From Lachnospiraceae bacterium (GTDB lineage Bacteria > Bacillota > Clostridia > Lachnospirales > Lachnospiraceae), in assembly GCA_030527645.1 (NCBI GenBank), contig JAUNAJ010000009.1, positions 27,889 to 91,888 of the forward strand: 64,000 nucleotides of DNA, written 5' to 3'. Shown one piece after another: positions 35,184-43,979 of this stretch. Position 1 is the first letter of the stretch, and every line of letters starts with the position of its first letter. Both the position numbers and the translations under genes were made by a program. The notes under the pieces are model-generated. The model saw only the letters and a program-made list of their open reading frames with translations. It ran no database searches and had not been told where the DNA came from.

Positions 35184-37022
35184 ATGTGTGGAATAGTGGG
35201 GTACAACGGATCACAGCAGGCGGCACCGATTCTTCTGGACGGTCTGTCTAAGCTGGAGTACAGAGGATATGATTCGGCAGGTATTGCAGTTCGTGACGGA
35301 GATAACAAGATCCGGATCGCAAAGGAAAAGGGACGCCTGCGCTACCTGTCTGAGAAGACCAATGAAGGAAAATCCATGATCGGAAACTGCGGAATCGGTC
35401 ATACCAGATGGGCGACTCACGGTGTTCCTTCCGAGAAGAATGCACATCCGCATTACAGCAACGATGAGAATGTAACCGGTGTTCATAACGGTATCATTGA
35501 GAATTATCAGGAATTAAAGGACAAGCTGATCAGAAAGGGGTATGAGTTCTACTCAGAGACTGATACCGAGGTTCTGATCAAGACGGTGGACTACTACTAT
35601 AAAAAGTATAATATCGGACCGATCGATGCCATCGCAAAGACTATGGTTCGTGTCAGAGGTTCTTATGCTCTGGCTCTTATGTTCAAGGAATATCCGGATC
35701 AGATCTGGGTGGCAAGAAAAGACAGCCCCATGATCATCGGTGTGAAGGAGGGTGAGAGCTATGTGGCATCAGACGTGCCGGCCATCCTCAAATACACAAG
35801 GGATGTGTATTACATCGGCAATCTGGAGATGGCCTGTCTGTCCAAGGGAGATGTGCATTTTTACAATCTGGACGGCGATGAGATTCAGAAGGATCTGGTC
35901 AACATTGACTGGGATTCCGAGGCGGCAGAAAAGGGCGGCTACGAGCATTTCATGATGAAGGAGATCCACGAGCAGCCGAAGGTTCTGGAGGATACCTTTA
36001 ACAGCGTACTGAAGGACGGCAGGATCGATCTGTCAGGTATCGGTCTTACTGTTGAGAAAATGAAACAGTATCGTCAGATCTATATCGTTGCCTGCGGTTC
36101 TGCTTATCATGTTGGAATTGTGGCACAGTATGTATTTGAGGATCTCTGCGGTGTGCCTGTTCGTGTGGAGCTGGGTTCTGAATTCCGATACAGAAAGATC
36201 CTTCTCGGAAAGGATGACCTGATGATCGCCATCAGCCAGTCCGGAGAGACGGCTGATACTCTGGCTGCTCTTCGCGAGGCAAAGGAATACGGGGCTGATA
36301 CCCTTGCAATCGTAAATGTTGTGGGCAGTTCCATTGCCCGCGAATCAGATATGGTATTCTACACCATGGCCGGTCCGGAGATCGCTGTGGCAACCACCAA
36401 GGCATACAGCACCCAGCTGATCGCCTGCTACGCCCTCGCTCTGGAGTTTGCACGGGCTCGTGAGACTATGGAGGAGCAGCGGTATGATGCCCTGATCGAG
36501 GAGATTCAGTCTCTCCCCGGAAAGGTACAGAAGATCCTTGAGGATAAGGAACGGATTCAGTGGTTTGCCTCCAAGTTCTCCAGTGCACACGACATTTTCT
36601 TTATCGGACGAGGTCTGGACTATGCAATCTGTCTGGAGGGAAGCCTGAAGATGAAGGAGATCTCCTATATCCACAGCGAGGCCTATGCAGCCGGAGAGCT
36701 GAAGCATGGAACCATTTCTCTGATCGAGGACGGTACGCTGGTAATTGGTGTACTGACACAGGCAGATCTGTTTGAGAAGACTGTCAGCAATCTGCTGGAG
36801 GTAAAGAGCCGTGGTGCATATCTGATGGGCCTGACCTCCTACGGAAACTATGAGATCGAGGATTCCGCAGATTTTGTTACCTACGTACCGCAGACCGATG
36901 AGCATTTTGCCACAAGCCTTGCTATTATCCCCCTGCAGCTGATGGGCTATTATGTCAGTGTAGCCAAGGGGCTGGATGTGGACAAGCCGAGAAATTTGGC
37001 GAAGAGTGTTACGGTAGAGTAA
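35184..37022 (+). CDS. glmS: Glutamine--fructose-6-phosphate aminotransferase (isomerizing)
   Basis: A 612-residue enzyme making glucosamine-6-phosphate, the entry to peptidoglycan and amino-sugar polymers. The N-terminal glutaminase domain starts MCGIVGYNG with catalytic Cys2 (after removal of Met1) and has the HTRWATHG motif. Two SIS isomerase domains follow (ACGSAYHVG; QSGETADT; AYSTQL; IGRGLDYAICLEGSLKMKEISYIHSEAYAAGELKHG), and the protein ends DKPRNLAKSVTVE. RBS AAAGGAGG. The leader from the preceding gene is only 38 bases, with no glmS ribozyme. Confidence 0.96.
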   Translation: MCGIVGYNGSQQAAPILLDGLSKLEYRGYDSAGIAVRDGDNKIRIAKEKGRLRYLSEKTNEGKSMIGNCGIGHTRWATHGVPSEKNAHPHYSNDENVTGVHNGIIENYQELKDKLIRKGYEFYSETDTEVLIKTVDYYYKKYNIGPIDAIAKTMVRVRGSYALALMFKEYPDQIWVARKDSPMIIGVKEGESYVASDVPAILKYTRDVYYIGNLEMACLSKGDVHFYNLDGDEIQKDLVNIDWDSEAAEKGGYEHFMMKEIHEQPKVLEDTFNSVLKDGRIDLSGIGLTVEKMKQYRQIYIVACGSAYHVGIVAQYVFEDLCGVPVRVELGSEFRYRKILLGKDDLMIAISQSGETADTLAALREAKEYGADTLAIVNVVGSSIARESDMVFYTMAGPEIAVATTKAYSTQLIACYALALEFARARETMEEQRYDALIEEIQSLPGKVQKILEDKERIQWFASKFSSAHDIFFIGRGLDYAICLEGSLKMKEISYIHSEAYAAGELKHGTISLIEDGTLVIGVLTQADLFEKTVSNLLEVKSRGAYLMGLTSYGNYEIEDSADFVTYVPQTDEHFATSLAIIPLQLMGYYVSVAKGLDVDKPRNLAKSVTVE

Positions 37023-37031
37023 GTGAAAATA

Positions 37032-37111
37032 GTTACTGTTCATGGAGCAGCAGCCCCCGCCGTGTAACGGCGGGGACTGCGCATGGATGGGAGGTTCCCG
37101 TGTACAGTAAC
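37032..37111 (+). repeat. Dispersed intergenic repeat, GTTACTGT...ACAGTAAC ends (copy 4)
   Basis: An 80-bp element with terminal inverted repeats GTTACTGT (37032-37039) and ACAGTAAC (37104-37111), an internal CCCCGCCG/CGGCGGGG hairpin, and 37 bases identical to 27041-27077. It lies just after glmS. Confidence 0.75.
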
Positions 37112-37134
37112 TGAAAATATGACCATAAGTGAAG

Positions 37135-37172
37135 AACCGGCTCACTGCCATTGAGGTGGTGAGCCGGTTTGT
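37135..37172 (+). terminator. glmS terminator
   Basis: AACCGGCTCAC (37135-37145) pairs perfectly with GTGAGCCGGTT (37159-37169); the T-run is short (TTTGT). It sits directly before the glf ribosome site, so it may only partly stop transcription. Confidence 0.65.
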
Positions 37173-37192
37173 CTATACCGGAAAGGAAATAT

Positions 37193-38305
37193 ATGTACGA
37201 TTATTTAATAGTTGGTGCCGGATTATACGGTGCCGTTTTTGCCCGTCAGGCTGCAGATGCAGGAAAAAAGGTGCTGGTAATTGAACGCAGGCCTCAGATC
37301 GCAGGGAATGTTTACTGCAGTGAGGTGGAGGGGATCCAGGTACATCAGTACGGTGCCCATATCTTTCATACGAACAATAAAAAGGTATGGGAGTATGTGA
37401 ACCGGTTTGCTGATTTCAACCGTTTCACCAATTCACCGGTAGCAAATTATAAAGGAGAGCTGTACTCCCTTCCCTTTAACATGTATACCTTCAATAAAAT
37501 CTTCGGCTGCATCACACCGGCGGAGGCGATGGAGTGCATCGAGAAGGAAAGAAGAGAGGCGGGAATTACTGAACCACGTAATCTGGAGGAGCAGGCAGTC
37601 TCCCTGGTTGGCAGAACGATCTATGAAAAGCTGATCAAGGGCTATACCATGAAGCAGTGGGGCCGTCCCTGTGACCAGCTGCCGGCATTTATCATCCGCC
37701 GTCTGCCCCTGCGTTTTACCTTTGACAACAACTATTTCAACGCTCTGTATCAGGGTATTCCCATGGAAGGATACACAAGGCTGGTGGAGAATTTGCTGGA
37801 TGGAATCGAGGTACGCCTGAATGAGGAGTATCTTGCAGATCGGGAAAAGTGGAATGCTATGGCAAACCAGGTGCTGTATACCGGTCCGATCGATGCCTAT
37901 TTTGATTATTCTCTGGGCAATCTGGAGTACAGGAGCGTTCGGTTTGAGCATGAGCTGTTGGATACTCCGAATTTCCAGGGTAATGCAGCAGTAAATTATA
38001 CGGACATGGAAACTCCCTGGACCAGGATCATTGAGCACAAATGGTTCACCTTCGGTAAGGATCCGGAAGGAAATGACCTTCCGAAGACCGTGATCTCAAG
38101 GGAATATTCCTCTGAGTGGAAGCCCGGGGATGAGCCGTATTATCCGGTAAATGATGAAAAAAACTCTGTCTTGTACCAGCAGTACAAGGCGCTGGCAGAG
38201 CAGGAGCAGAAGGTAGTATTCGGAGGCCGTCTGGGAGAGTATAAGTATTACGATATGGATGCTGTTATTGATGCTGCTTTGCTCAGGGCCGAGGAACTGC
38301 TGTGA
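37193..38305 (+). CDS. glf: UDP-galactopyranose mutase
   Basis: A 370-residue flavoenzyme that converts UDP-galactopyranose to UDP-galactofuranose, a building block of surface glycans. The start is ATG 37193, six bases after AAAGGA; the in-frame TTG at 37169 has no site. The N-terminal FAD motif is VGAGLYGAVFARQA followed by VIERRPQIAGNVYC. QYGAHIFHTNNKKVWEYVNRF, YTMKQWGRP and the terminal VFGGRLGEYKYYDMDAVIDAAL are the family's FAD/substrate motifs. Its placement after the sugar transferase and glmS suggests galactofuranose-containing envelope polysaccharide. Confidence 0.94.
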   Translation: MYDYLIVGAGLYGAVFARQAADAGKKVLVIERRPQIAGNVYCSEVEGIQVHQYGAHIFHTNNKKVWEYVNRFADFNRFTNSPVANYKGELYSLPFNMYTFNKIFGCITPAEAMECIEKERREAGITEPRNLEEQAVSLVGRTIYEKLIKGYTMKQWGRPCDQLPAFIIRRLPLRFTFDNNYFNALYQGIPMEGYTRLVENLLDGIEVRLNEEYLADREKWNAMANQVLYTGPIDAYFDYSLGNLEYRSVRFEHELLDTPNFQGNAAVNYTDMETPWTRIIEHKWFTFGKDPEGNDLPKTVISREYSSEWKPGDEPYYPVNDEKNSVLYQQYKALAEQEQKVVFGGRLGEYKYYDMDAVIDAALLRAEELL

Positions 38306-38353
38306 GGAACAATACAAGAACATGCGCTGAGCTTTTGAAGAGGGTATATTGAA

Positions 38354-38896
38354 ATGAAAGAGCTTTTTGAGTTGTATGCAGCTTTTTTCCGAATCGGCGG
38401 TCTCACCTTCGGAGGAGGATTGACCATGCTGCCTTTGCTGAAGTACGAGATCGTAGAGAAAAAGCGTTGGGCAGAGGAAGAGGAACTGCTGGATTATTAT
38501 GCGGTAGGTCAGTGTACGCCCGGAATTATCGCTGTAAATGTGGCAACCTTCATCGGCTATAAAAGAAAGGGGATACCGGGAGGCATATTTGCCACGCTTG
38601 GCATGGTCAGTCCTTCACTGATCATTGTTTCTATTCTTGCACTGTTTCTGGAGCAGTTTTTAAGCAACAGAATAGTTGCTCATGCCGTTGCCGGAATTAA
38701 AGTGGTTGTCTGTGCGCTGATGCTGAATACTCTGATCATTATGGCGAAAAAGACCATTACCGGGAAGCTGACTGCTGCAGTCTGTGTGATCTCCATTCTG
38801 CTGGTTGTCTTTACGCCGATTCCCAAGGTACTGATCGTCATTCTTGCAGGTATTGCAGGAGTGATCCTGTACCGGAAAGGAAAGGTGCAGGTATGA
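38354..38896 (+). CDS. Chromate transporter family protein, first half-subunit
   Basis: A 180-residue membrane protein with the CHR motif (RIGGLTFGGGLTMLPLL, DYYAVGQCTPGIIAVNVATFIGYKRKGIPGG). Short CHR proteins come as two adjacent genes whose products complement each other; the next gene overlaps by four bases (ATGA). The family exports chromate in some bacteria, but in anaerobic gut Clostridia the real substrate is unknown. Preceded by AGAGGG. Confidence 0.88.
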   Translation: MKELFELYAAFFRIGGLTFGGGLTMLPLLKYEIVEKKRWAEEEELLDYYAVGQCTPGIIAVNVATFIGYKRKGIPGGIFATLGMVSPSLIIVSILALFLEQFLSNRIVAHAVAGIKVVVCALMLNTLIIMAKKTITGKLTAAVCVISILLVVFTPIPKVLIVILAGIAGVILYRKGKVQV

Positions 38897-39450
38897 GTGT
38901 ATACCTTTCTCTGTTTATTGAATTCTTTCAGATCGGACTGTTTGCTGTAGGCGGCGGACCGGCGACCATTCCCTTTCTGATCGATCTTACCAGCCGCCAT
39001 GACTGGTATACAAAGGCGGATGTGGCGAATATGCTGGCGGTCAGTGAAAGCACGCCCGGTCCTATCGGCATTAATATGGCTACCTATGCAGGCTATAATG
39101 CAGCAGGCTTCACCGGGGGACTGACAGCGACATTGTCTTTGGTCCTGCCCAGTATTATAGTCATTGTGATCATTGCTCAGATATTAGACAAATTCAGCCA
39201 AAGCAGGAATGTGAAGGCGGCCTTCTTCCTGATCCGTCCGGCGGTAACAGGACTCATCGCTATGGCTGTCTATGAGATCTTCAATACAGCCATGTTTACC
39301 AATGCAGCAGGAGAATTTCAGATTCCTGTCACCCTGCTTTTAATCTGTATCGGATACTACTTGCTGATGTGTTACAGCAAGCTGAAAAAGCTGCATCCAT
39401 CCTTCTGGATCCTGTGTGGTGCCGTGATGGGAATCGTCATGAAATTATAG
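38893..39450 (+). CDS. Chromate transporter family protein, second half-subunit
   Basis: A 185-residue partner of the preceding gene, translationally coupled through an ATGA overlap with AAAGGTGCAGGT as site. The motif is repeated (QIGLFAVGGGPATIPFL, MLAVSESTPGPIGINMATYAGYNAAG). Five to six hydrophobic segments. The pair has the usual inverted topology of paired short CHR proteins. Confidence 0.88.
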   Translation: MSVYLSLFIEFFQIGLFAVGGGPATIPFLIDLTSRHDWYTKADVANMLAVSESTPGPIGINMATYAGYNAAGFTGGLTATLSLVLPSIIVIVIIAQILDKFSQSRNVKAAFFLIRPAVTGLIAMAVYEIFNTAMFTNAAGEFQIPVTLLLICIGYYLLMCYSKLKKLHPSFWILCGAVMGIVMKL

Positions 39451-39530
39451 TGTACACCCCTTGTAAGCTATTCGACTTGCCAGTGAAGCCTCACACGAGG
39501 TCACGAGAATGGATTGGCTCATTTCAAAAA

Positions 39531-39554
39531 GGACTGCCGCATCCGCAGCAGTCC
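39531..39554 (-). terminator. Terminator of the minus-strand URO-D-like gene
   Basis: On the minus strand GGACTGC and GCAGTCC arms (39548-39554 and 39531-39537) are followed by TTTTTG. On the + strand there is no good T-run, so the structure serves the minus-strand gene. Confidence 0.7.
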
Positions 39555-39596
39555 CTTCCGGAAAAAGATCTATATTGAAAGGTAAGTTTGACTGGA

Positions 39597-40709
39597 TTAT
39601 TCCTCTCCGCGAGCATGTCGGATGGCACGAACCAGTGCATCAACATTCGCAGGGCTTACGTTGTCCATGATCTCCTGTGCAGGTCCTGCGATGTATCCGC
39701 CGCCCTGTCCAAGGATATCGATCTCTCTTAAGGTTCCCTCGTATACTTCCTCAGGAGTTCCGAATGCCAGCAGTCCCTGGGTATCAACTCCACCGTAGAA
39801 GATCAGGTCTTTACCATACTCTCTCTTCAGGAACTCGTGATCCATTACCGGCTGTACCGGCTCCAGAACATCCAGACCGATGTCGATCAGATGAGGAATG
39901 AAAGGAGTGATCTTTCCACAGGAGTGCATCTGTACCGGAATACCTGCATCATGATATACATCGAAGAGCTTTTTCAGTCTTGGTTTCAGGAATTCTACGA
40001 ATACTGCCTCTGAGAAGAAGGTAGAGGTCTGGGTACCCAGGTCATCGCCGTGGTGTCCAAGCTTGAAGCCTCTTTTTACTGTCTCTTTAGCAATCTCTAC
40101 TTTGTAATCTGTGATCACATCGAAGAAATGATGAATGATATCAGGCTCGTCCATCAGGGTGTACATGAAGTTCTCAATCTCCATGAGCTCGTAGGTCTTC
40201 TCCCAGATTCCGTTGTATCCGGATACTACGACCAGAGAGTTTCCTGAATGCTCTGCTTTATCAACCTCAGCATATTTGAACTGAAGATCCATCATTCCCG
40301 GAGCGCTCAGATCAGGAGCCTTGAAGTTTTTCCATACCTCTTCATCATCCAGTGCATCCTTCAGCGGATGACCGTAGTTGAAGTAGGAGGTTGCCTCCGG
40401 ATTGTAGGTCAGTCCCCAGGGATCTACATAGAAGCCTTTCTCATCTACATGAGAACGTCCCAGTTCCATGGAAAGAGCTACCTTTTCTTTATCATCGATA
40501 CCGTTGGAAACAGCGTCATCCGTTGTATAGGTGAAGTATACGTGGTTTCCAAGGTACTCATTGTACTCATCCTCATCAGTAATTCCTACGTATGCTGCAC
40601 ACTCCATTTTCTTTTTTGCATTTGCGAAGTTTACAACGCTGGGAAGATAGTTTGTGTTTTTTCTTTTGATTACGTCAAGAATTAACTGCTCTCTGTTCTG
40701 GTTTGCCAT
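39597..40709 (-). CDS. URO-D superfamily protein, likely corrinoid-dependent methyltransferase type
   Basis: A 370-residue member of the uroporphyrinogen decarboxylase / MtaA-MtbA superfamily, starting at ATG (complement of 40707-40709) after a clear AGGAGGAATC. The C-terminal part has HHGDDLGTQTSTFFSE, IPVQMHSCGKITPFIPHLIDIGLDVLEPVQP and FYGGVDTQGLLAFGTPEEV. The HSCG-type Cys is the zinc-ligand position in methyltransferase members, while true HemE proteins lack this motif. No hem genes are near, so a methyltransferase or related demethylation role is more likely than heme synthesis. No corrinoid protein gene is adjacent. Substrate unknown. It has a regulated-looking promoter upstream. Confidence 0.8.
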   Translation of the reverse strand: MANQNREQLILDVIKRKNTNYLPSVVNFANAKKKMECAAYVGITDEDEYNEYLGNHVYFTYTTDDAVSNGIDDKEKVALSMELGRSHVDEKGFYVDPWGLTYNPEATSYFNYGHPLKDALDDEEVWKNFKAPDLSAPGMMDLQFKYAEVDKAEHSGNSLVVVSGYNGIWEKTYELMEIENFMYTLMDEPDIIHHFFDVITDYKVEIAKETVKRGFKLGHHGDDLGTQTSTFFSEAVFVEFLKPRLKKLFDVYHDAGIPVQMHSCGKITPFIPHLIDIGLDVLEPVQPVMDHEFLKREYGKDLIFYGGVDTQGLLAFGTPEEVYEGTLREIDILGQGGGYIAGPAQEIMDNVSPANVDALVRAIRHARGEE

Positions 40710-40832
40710 GATTGATTCCTCCTGTTTTCTCTTTTTCCGCTTGTTTATTTGTGATGTACCTTTGAATGGTTCTTTTGTCAGATCTTCAGGTTTTGTCCGC
40801 TCCCTTGATCTGTCTTTATTATATAGGCTGTG

Positions 40833-40913
40833 AACTTCACATTCTTGTATTATTTAAAGGAAAATAGGACAAATTTATAGTATTCTTGAACTTTAACTTC
40901 ACATTCTTGTATT
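40833..40913 (-). promoter_or_regulatory. Paired 19-bp direct repeats upstream of the URO-D-like gene
   Basis: The same 19 bases (on the minus strand AATACAAGAATGTGAAGTT) occur at 40833-40851 and 40895-40913, exactly 62 bp apart, about six helical turns. On the minus strand a TATAAT -10 lies at 40818-40823. The near repeat covers the -35 position, where no good -35 box exists, as expected for an activator-dependent promoter. Confidence 0.6.
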
Positions 40914-40944
40914 GCGGTGAAAATTCCTTGATATAAGTATTAAG

Positions 40945-40986
40945 AAAAGAGGGACTCTGAATCATCAGACTCAGAGTCCCTCTTTT
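40945..40986. terminator. Intrinsic terminator after the symporter gene
   Basis: A perfect 16-bp stem (40945-40960 with 40971-40986) and 10-base loop; A-run on one side and T-run on the other, so it works on both strands. It ends the minus-strand symporter transcript. Confidence 0.92.
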
Positions 40987-41041
40987 ATCGGGTAAAATTG
41001 TTTGTCATTCAGTTTATACTTTTTTGATAAGCAATCTTCAA

Positions 41042-42667
41042 TTAACCAAGTACAAGCGGTGAGAAGATTACATACATAACAACTACTACGAGAATTCCAA
41101 CAACTGCCCATACCTTGCCGGATTTCCATGCTGTCATATCGATCGCAGGTACATTCGGCATTTCGAATTCTTCAGCTCTCGGTGCCAGCTTGGCAACTGC
41201 AAAGTAGATGATGCACTGTACAACGAAGCATACGAATACCCAGTACAGATAGTGAATCTTGTCAAATACAGTGAAGTATCCGATTGCATACAGAACGATA
41301 TGTACCGGAACACCGATCTTCGGAGCAAGAGAAGATACATTCTTGTTCAGCATACCGAAGAGAACTGCACACAGGATCGGCATGGAGAACAGTCCCCAGC
41401 ACTGGTTGATGAAGTTCATGATACCTGATCCGAAGTACATGATGAACGGTGAAATAACGATACCAAGGATACCAACGATCAGACCGAAGATCTGACCAAC
41501 CTTAACGGTCTTTTTAGCATCTGCATTCTTTCCGAAGATCGGTTTCCAGATGTTCAGAGAGAAGATGGTGGATGCTGAGTTCAGTACTGAGTTGAAGGAG
41601 GAAAGAATTGCTCCGAACATAACTGCAGCAAAGAAGCCCATCAGAACCTTAGGCATTACATGCATTACAAGCATCGGATAAGCAGAGTCACCGTCGAAAG
41701 CAGCACCGGATCCGATTGTAAGAACACCTGCCTCCATCAGCTGGTAAGCAATGATACCCGGGATAACGATTACGAATACGTCCAGACATTTAAAGAAGCC
41801 TGCCCAGATCGCACCCTTCTGAGCCTCAGCCAGGTTTTTCGCACCCAGAGAACGCTGGATGATAGACTGGTTGGTTGCCCAGTAGAACAGGTTGTTTACG
41901 AACATACCTGTAAACAGAAGAGGCCATGGAATGTATGGTGCCATAGCAGTCGGTGAAGACCATGCATTCATTTTCTCAGGAGTTGCAGTAGCAAAATGTT
42001 TGATACCTGCAACAAGTCCGCCGCCGTCCAGCTGACCGAGAGCGATGAATCCAAGTACAGGAACAAGGAATCCGCCGATCAGAAGACCAACACCGTTGAT
42101 GGTATCAGAGTAGGCAACTGCCTTCAGTCCTCCGAATACGGAGTAGCACATACCGATGATACCGGTAGCAAAGCAGACAACAAGGATTGCTGTGAAGTAA
42201 TTCAGGTTCAGGATGCTCTGGATATCAAAAATCTTCTCCAGTGCAACAGATCCGGAATACAGGATGGTCGGCAGCATGGTTACAACGTATGCAAACAGGA
42301 ACATGATTGAGAACATACGCATGGTAAATGTGTCGTAACGCATCTCATAGAACTGAGGGATGGTAGAGATATTTCCCTTCAGGAATTTCGGAAGCAGAAC
42401 AAATGCCAGGATTACAAGAGCAAATGCGGAAGTTGCCTCCCATGCCATTGTAGCCATGGATCCGGAGAATGCCTGTCCGTTGGTACCTACCAGCTGCTCA
42501 GCGGAGAGGTTGGTCATCATCAGAGAACCTGCGATAACGATACCGGGAAGGCTGTGTCCCGCTACAAAATATCCTTCTTCTGTATCGAGCTTCTCATCAC
42601 GGGTTTTGTACCATGACAGAACAGCTACGAAGACAGTAAAAAGGACAAACTCGATTACTGTTAACAT
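41042..42667 (-). CDS. Sodium:solute symporter (SSS/SLC5 family)
   Basis: A 541-residue membrane protein with about 13 hydrophobic segments. It starts at the complement of 42665-42667 after GAGGAGG. Typical features are FVAGHSLPGIVIAGSLMMTNLSAEQLVGTNG near the N-terminus, YSVFGGLKAVAYSDTINGVGLLIGG, and SSFNSVLNSASTIFSLNIWKP, which carries the sodium-site serines of this family. It imports an organic solute with Na+; sugar, nucleoside or organic acid cannot be told apart. It lies upstream of the URO-D-like gene on the same strand, but a strong terminator separates them. Confidence 0.9.
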   Translation of the reverse strand: MLTVIEFVLFTVFVAVLSWYKTRDEKLDTEEGYFVAGHSLPGIVIAGSLMMTNLSAEQLVGTNGQAFSGSMATMAWEATSAFALVILAFVLLPKFLKGNISTIPQFYEMRYDTFTMRMFSIMFLFAYVVTMLPTILYSGSVALEKIFDIQSILNLNYFTAILVVCFATGIIGMCYSVFGGLKAVAYSDTINGVGLLIGGFLVPVLGFIALGQLDGGGLVAGIKHFATATPEKMNAWSSPTAMAPYIPWPLLFTGMFVNNLFYWATNQSIIQRSLGAKNLAEAQKGAIWAGFFKCLDVFVIVIPGIIAYQLMEAGVLTIGSGAAFDGDSAYPMLVMHVMPKVLMGFFAAVMFGAILSSFNSVLNSASTIFSLNIWKPIFGKNADAKKTVKVGQIFGLIVGILGIVISPFIMYFGSGIMNFINQCWGLFSMPILCAVLFGMLNKNVSSLAPKIGVPVHIVLYAIGYFTVFDKIHYLYWVFVCFVVQCIIYFAVAKLAPRAEEFEMPNVPAIDMTAWKSGKVWAVVGILVVVVMYVIFSPLVLG

Positions 42668-43248
42668 AATACTATTCCTCCTCTTTCAAAAATGTGTCTT
42701 TCCAGACAATAATTCACCCAACTGTTATTTTATTAAAAGTTTATAAATTTTACAATTAGCATAGATTCTAAAAATACAGGTATAAGATGTATAGACAATT
42801 GTAGATAATTAACAAATTATTGTTTTAAAATGCAACAAATGTACTAAAACAATCCGGGAATATACATTTTGAATCATGGCTAAACTGTTCATGGGATGTG
42901 AGATGTGATCATACCGATTGTTACTATTATTCTGTACACGTGGAACCTCCTATCCATCCGGTGTTCCTGCCGTTACATGGCTCAAGCTGCTGATGACGCA
43001 GCATGACTGCTTATCCCCTGCATCGATTGATTTTTCACTTGCAAGATTTCAAGGCAGCAGATATACTCTTAGACATATTTATCTCAGTTGAGAGAATCCC
43101 GCCGCTATAGGTAGTAAGTAACAGCAAGTGTGACTTGAACCGGTGCTTCTATATGTATTACTGTTGCTGGTGATTATCAGATCCATCAATGCGGGATACG
43201 AAGCAGACGTTTCTGACATCCAACACAAGATCGAAGGAGAATTTACTT
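42668..43248. other. Gene-free stretch with AT-rich promoter region and a repeat copy
   Basis: No convincing gene. 42720-42850 is very AT-rich and probably holds the symporter promoter on the minus strand (a TTGTAA/TAAAAT pair 17 bases apart near 42725-42755 is one candidate). 42920-43010 is a dispersed repeat copy. 43130-43139 is an isolated repeat end (GTGACTTGAA). The last 60 bases are the leader of the lipoprotein gene. Confidence 0.5.
42920..43010 (-). repeat. Dispersed intergenic repeat (copy 5, minus strand)
   Basis: Read on the minus strand it contains CATGTAACGGCAGGAAC, CGGATGGATAGGAGGTTCC and CGTGTACAG, then AGTAAC at the end. This follows the order of the copy at 37032-37111 with about one mismatch in five. 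Confidence 0.6.
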
Positions 43249-43956
43249 ATGAAAAGAACAATATTCGGAAAAAGATTGAGAATCTGTGCAGCTATTTCTA
43301 TAGGATTTGTTTCCGCAGCACTTCTGACCGGCTGCGGCTCCGAGGACACCGGCATGGTGGATGCGGATGCAGTGGCAGTCGAAAGCGACGCAGATATCAT
43401 TGGCAGCTGGGTCGCACCGGGCAGGGATTTCAGCATTACCTTTTCAGAGGACGGAACCTTTGCTGAAAAGGAAAAACTCAGCACAGTAGAGGGAACCTGG
43501 CAGTTTATGTCTCAGAATATGTCATTTGCGATTGCAGATCAGTTCGACGAGGTGCATTACATCTCCTGTGTGGATGAGGACGAGGATGCTGTTTTCACCG
43601 GCGCCGTGCTGGGTGATCTGATCTCCGGCTACAATGAGACCCAGAAGATGGAGCGCTTCTACGTTCGTCAGGGAAGGGAAGCGGTTCCCCAGGAGGAGCT
43701 AGTCGGAAGCTGGGAGGATGCAAACAGCAACAGCTACTATGCGATCCTCAACGAAGACGGAACTCTGAAAACCACAGACTGGGAAGGTACCTGGGAAATT
43801 CTTGAGAATGAAGAGTACGGAACAGAGGTGATCTTCCATTTTGAAGATTACGACGAAGAATATGCAGCTATCCGCTACGAAAAGTTCCTGTTCCTGTACC
43901 GTGACGGAACCAGCAATGTTTACCAGCTGCAGCCCATGGAAGAGGATGTCGAATAA
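43249..43956 (+). CDS. Small lipoprotein of unknown function
   Basis: A 235-residue protein. The start is ATG 43249, eight bases after GAAGGAGA. Signal peptide with lipobox LLTGC. The mature part has two similar beta-rich repeats, each with a G-S/T-W start (IIGSWVAPGRDFSITFSEDGTF; LVGSWEDANSNSYYAILNEDGTL) and ending in a GTWxF/I strand, like lipocalin-type or DUF4923/DUF5640-like domains. No known function. It lies 23 bases before the patatin gene and is probably co-transcribed. Confidence 0.7.
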   Translation: MKRTIFGKRLRICAAISIGFVSAALLTGCGSEDTGMVDADAVAVESDADIIGSWVAPGRDFSITFSEDGTFAEKEKLSTVEGTWQFMSQNMSFAIADQFDEVHYISCVDEDEDAVFTGAVLGDLISGYNETQKMERFYVRQGREAVPQEELVGSWEDANSNSYYAILNEDGTLKTTDWEGTWEILENEEYGTEVIFHFEDYDEEYAAIRYEKFLFLYRDGTSNVYQLQPMEEDVE

Positions 43957-43979
43957 CTGCGTGCGCAGGAGGTAGAGTG

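Noticed and set aside
38354..39450. Chromate transporter split by a frameshift
   Set aside because: Two short CHR genes with an ATGA overlap, each with its own motif, is a normal arrangement of the family.
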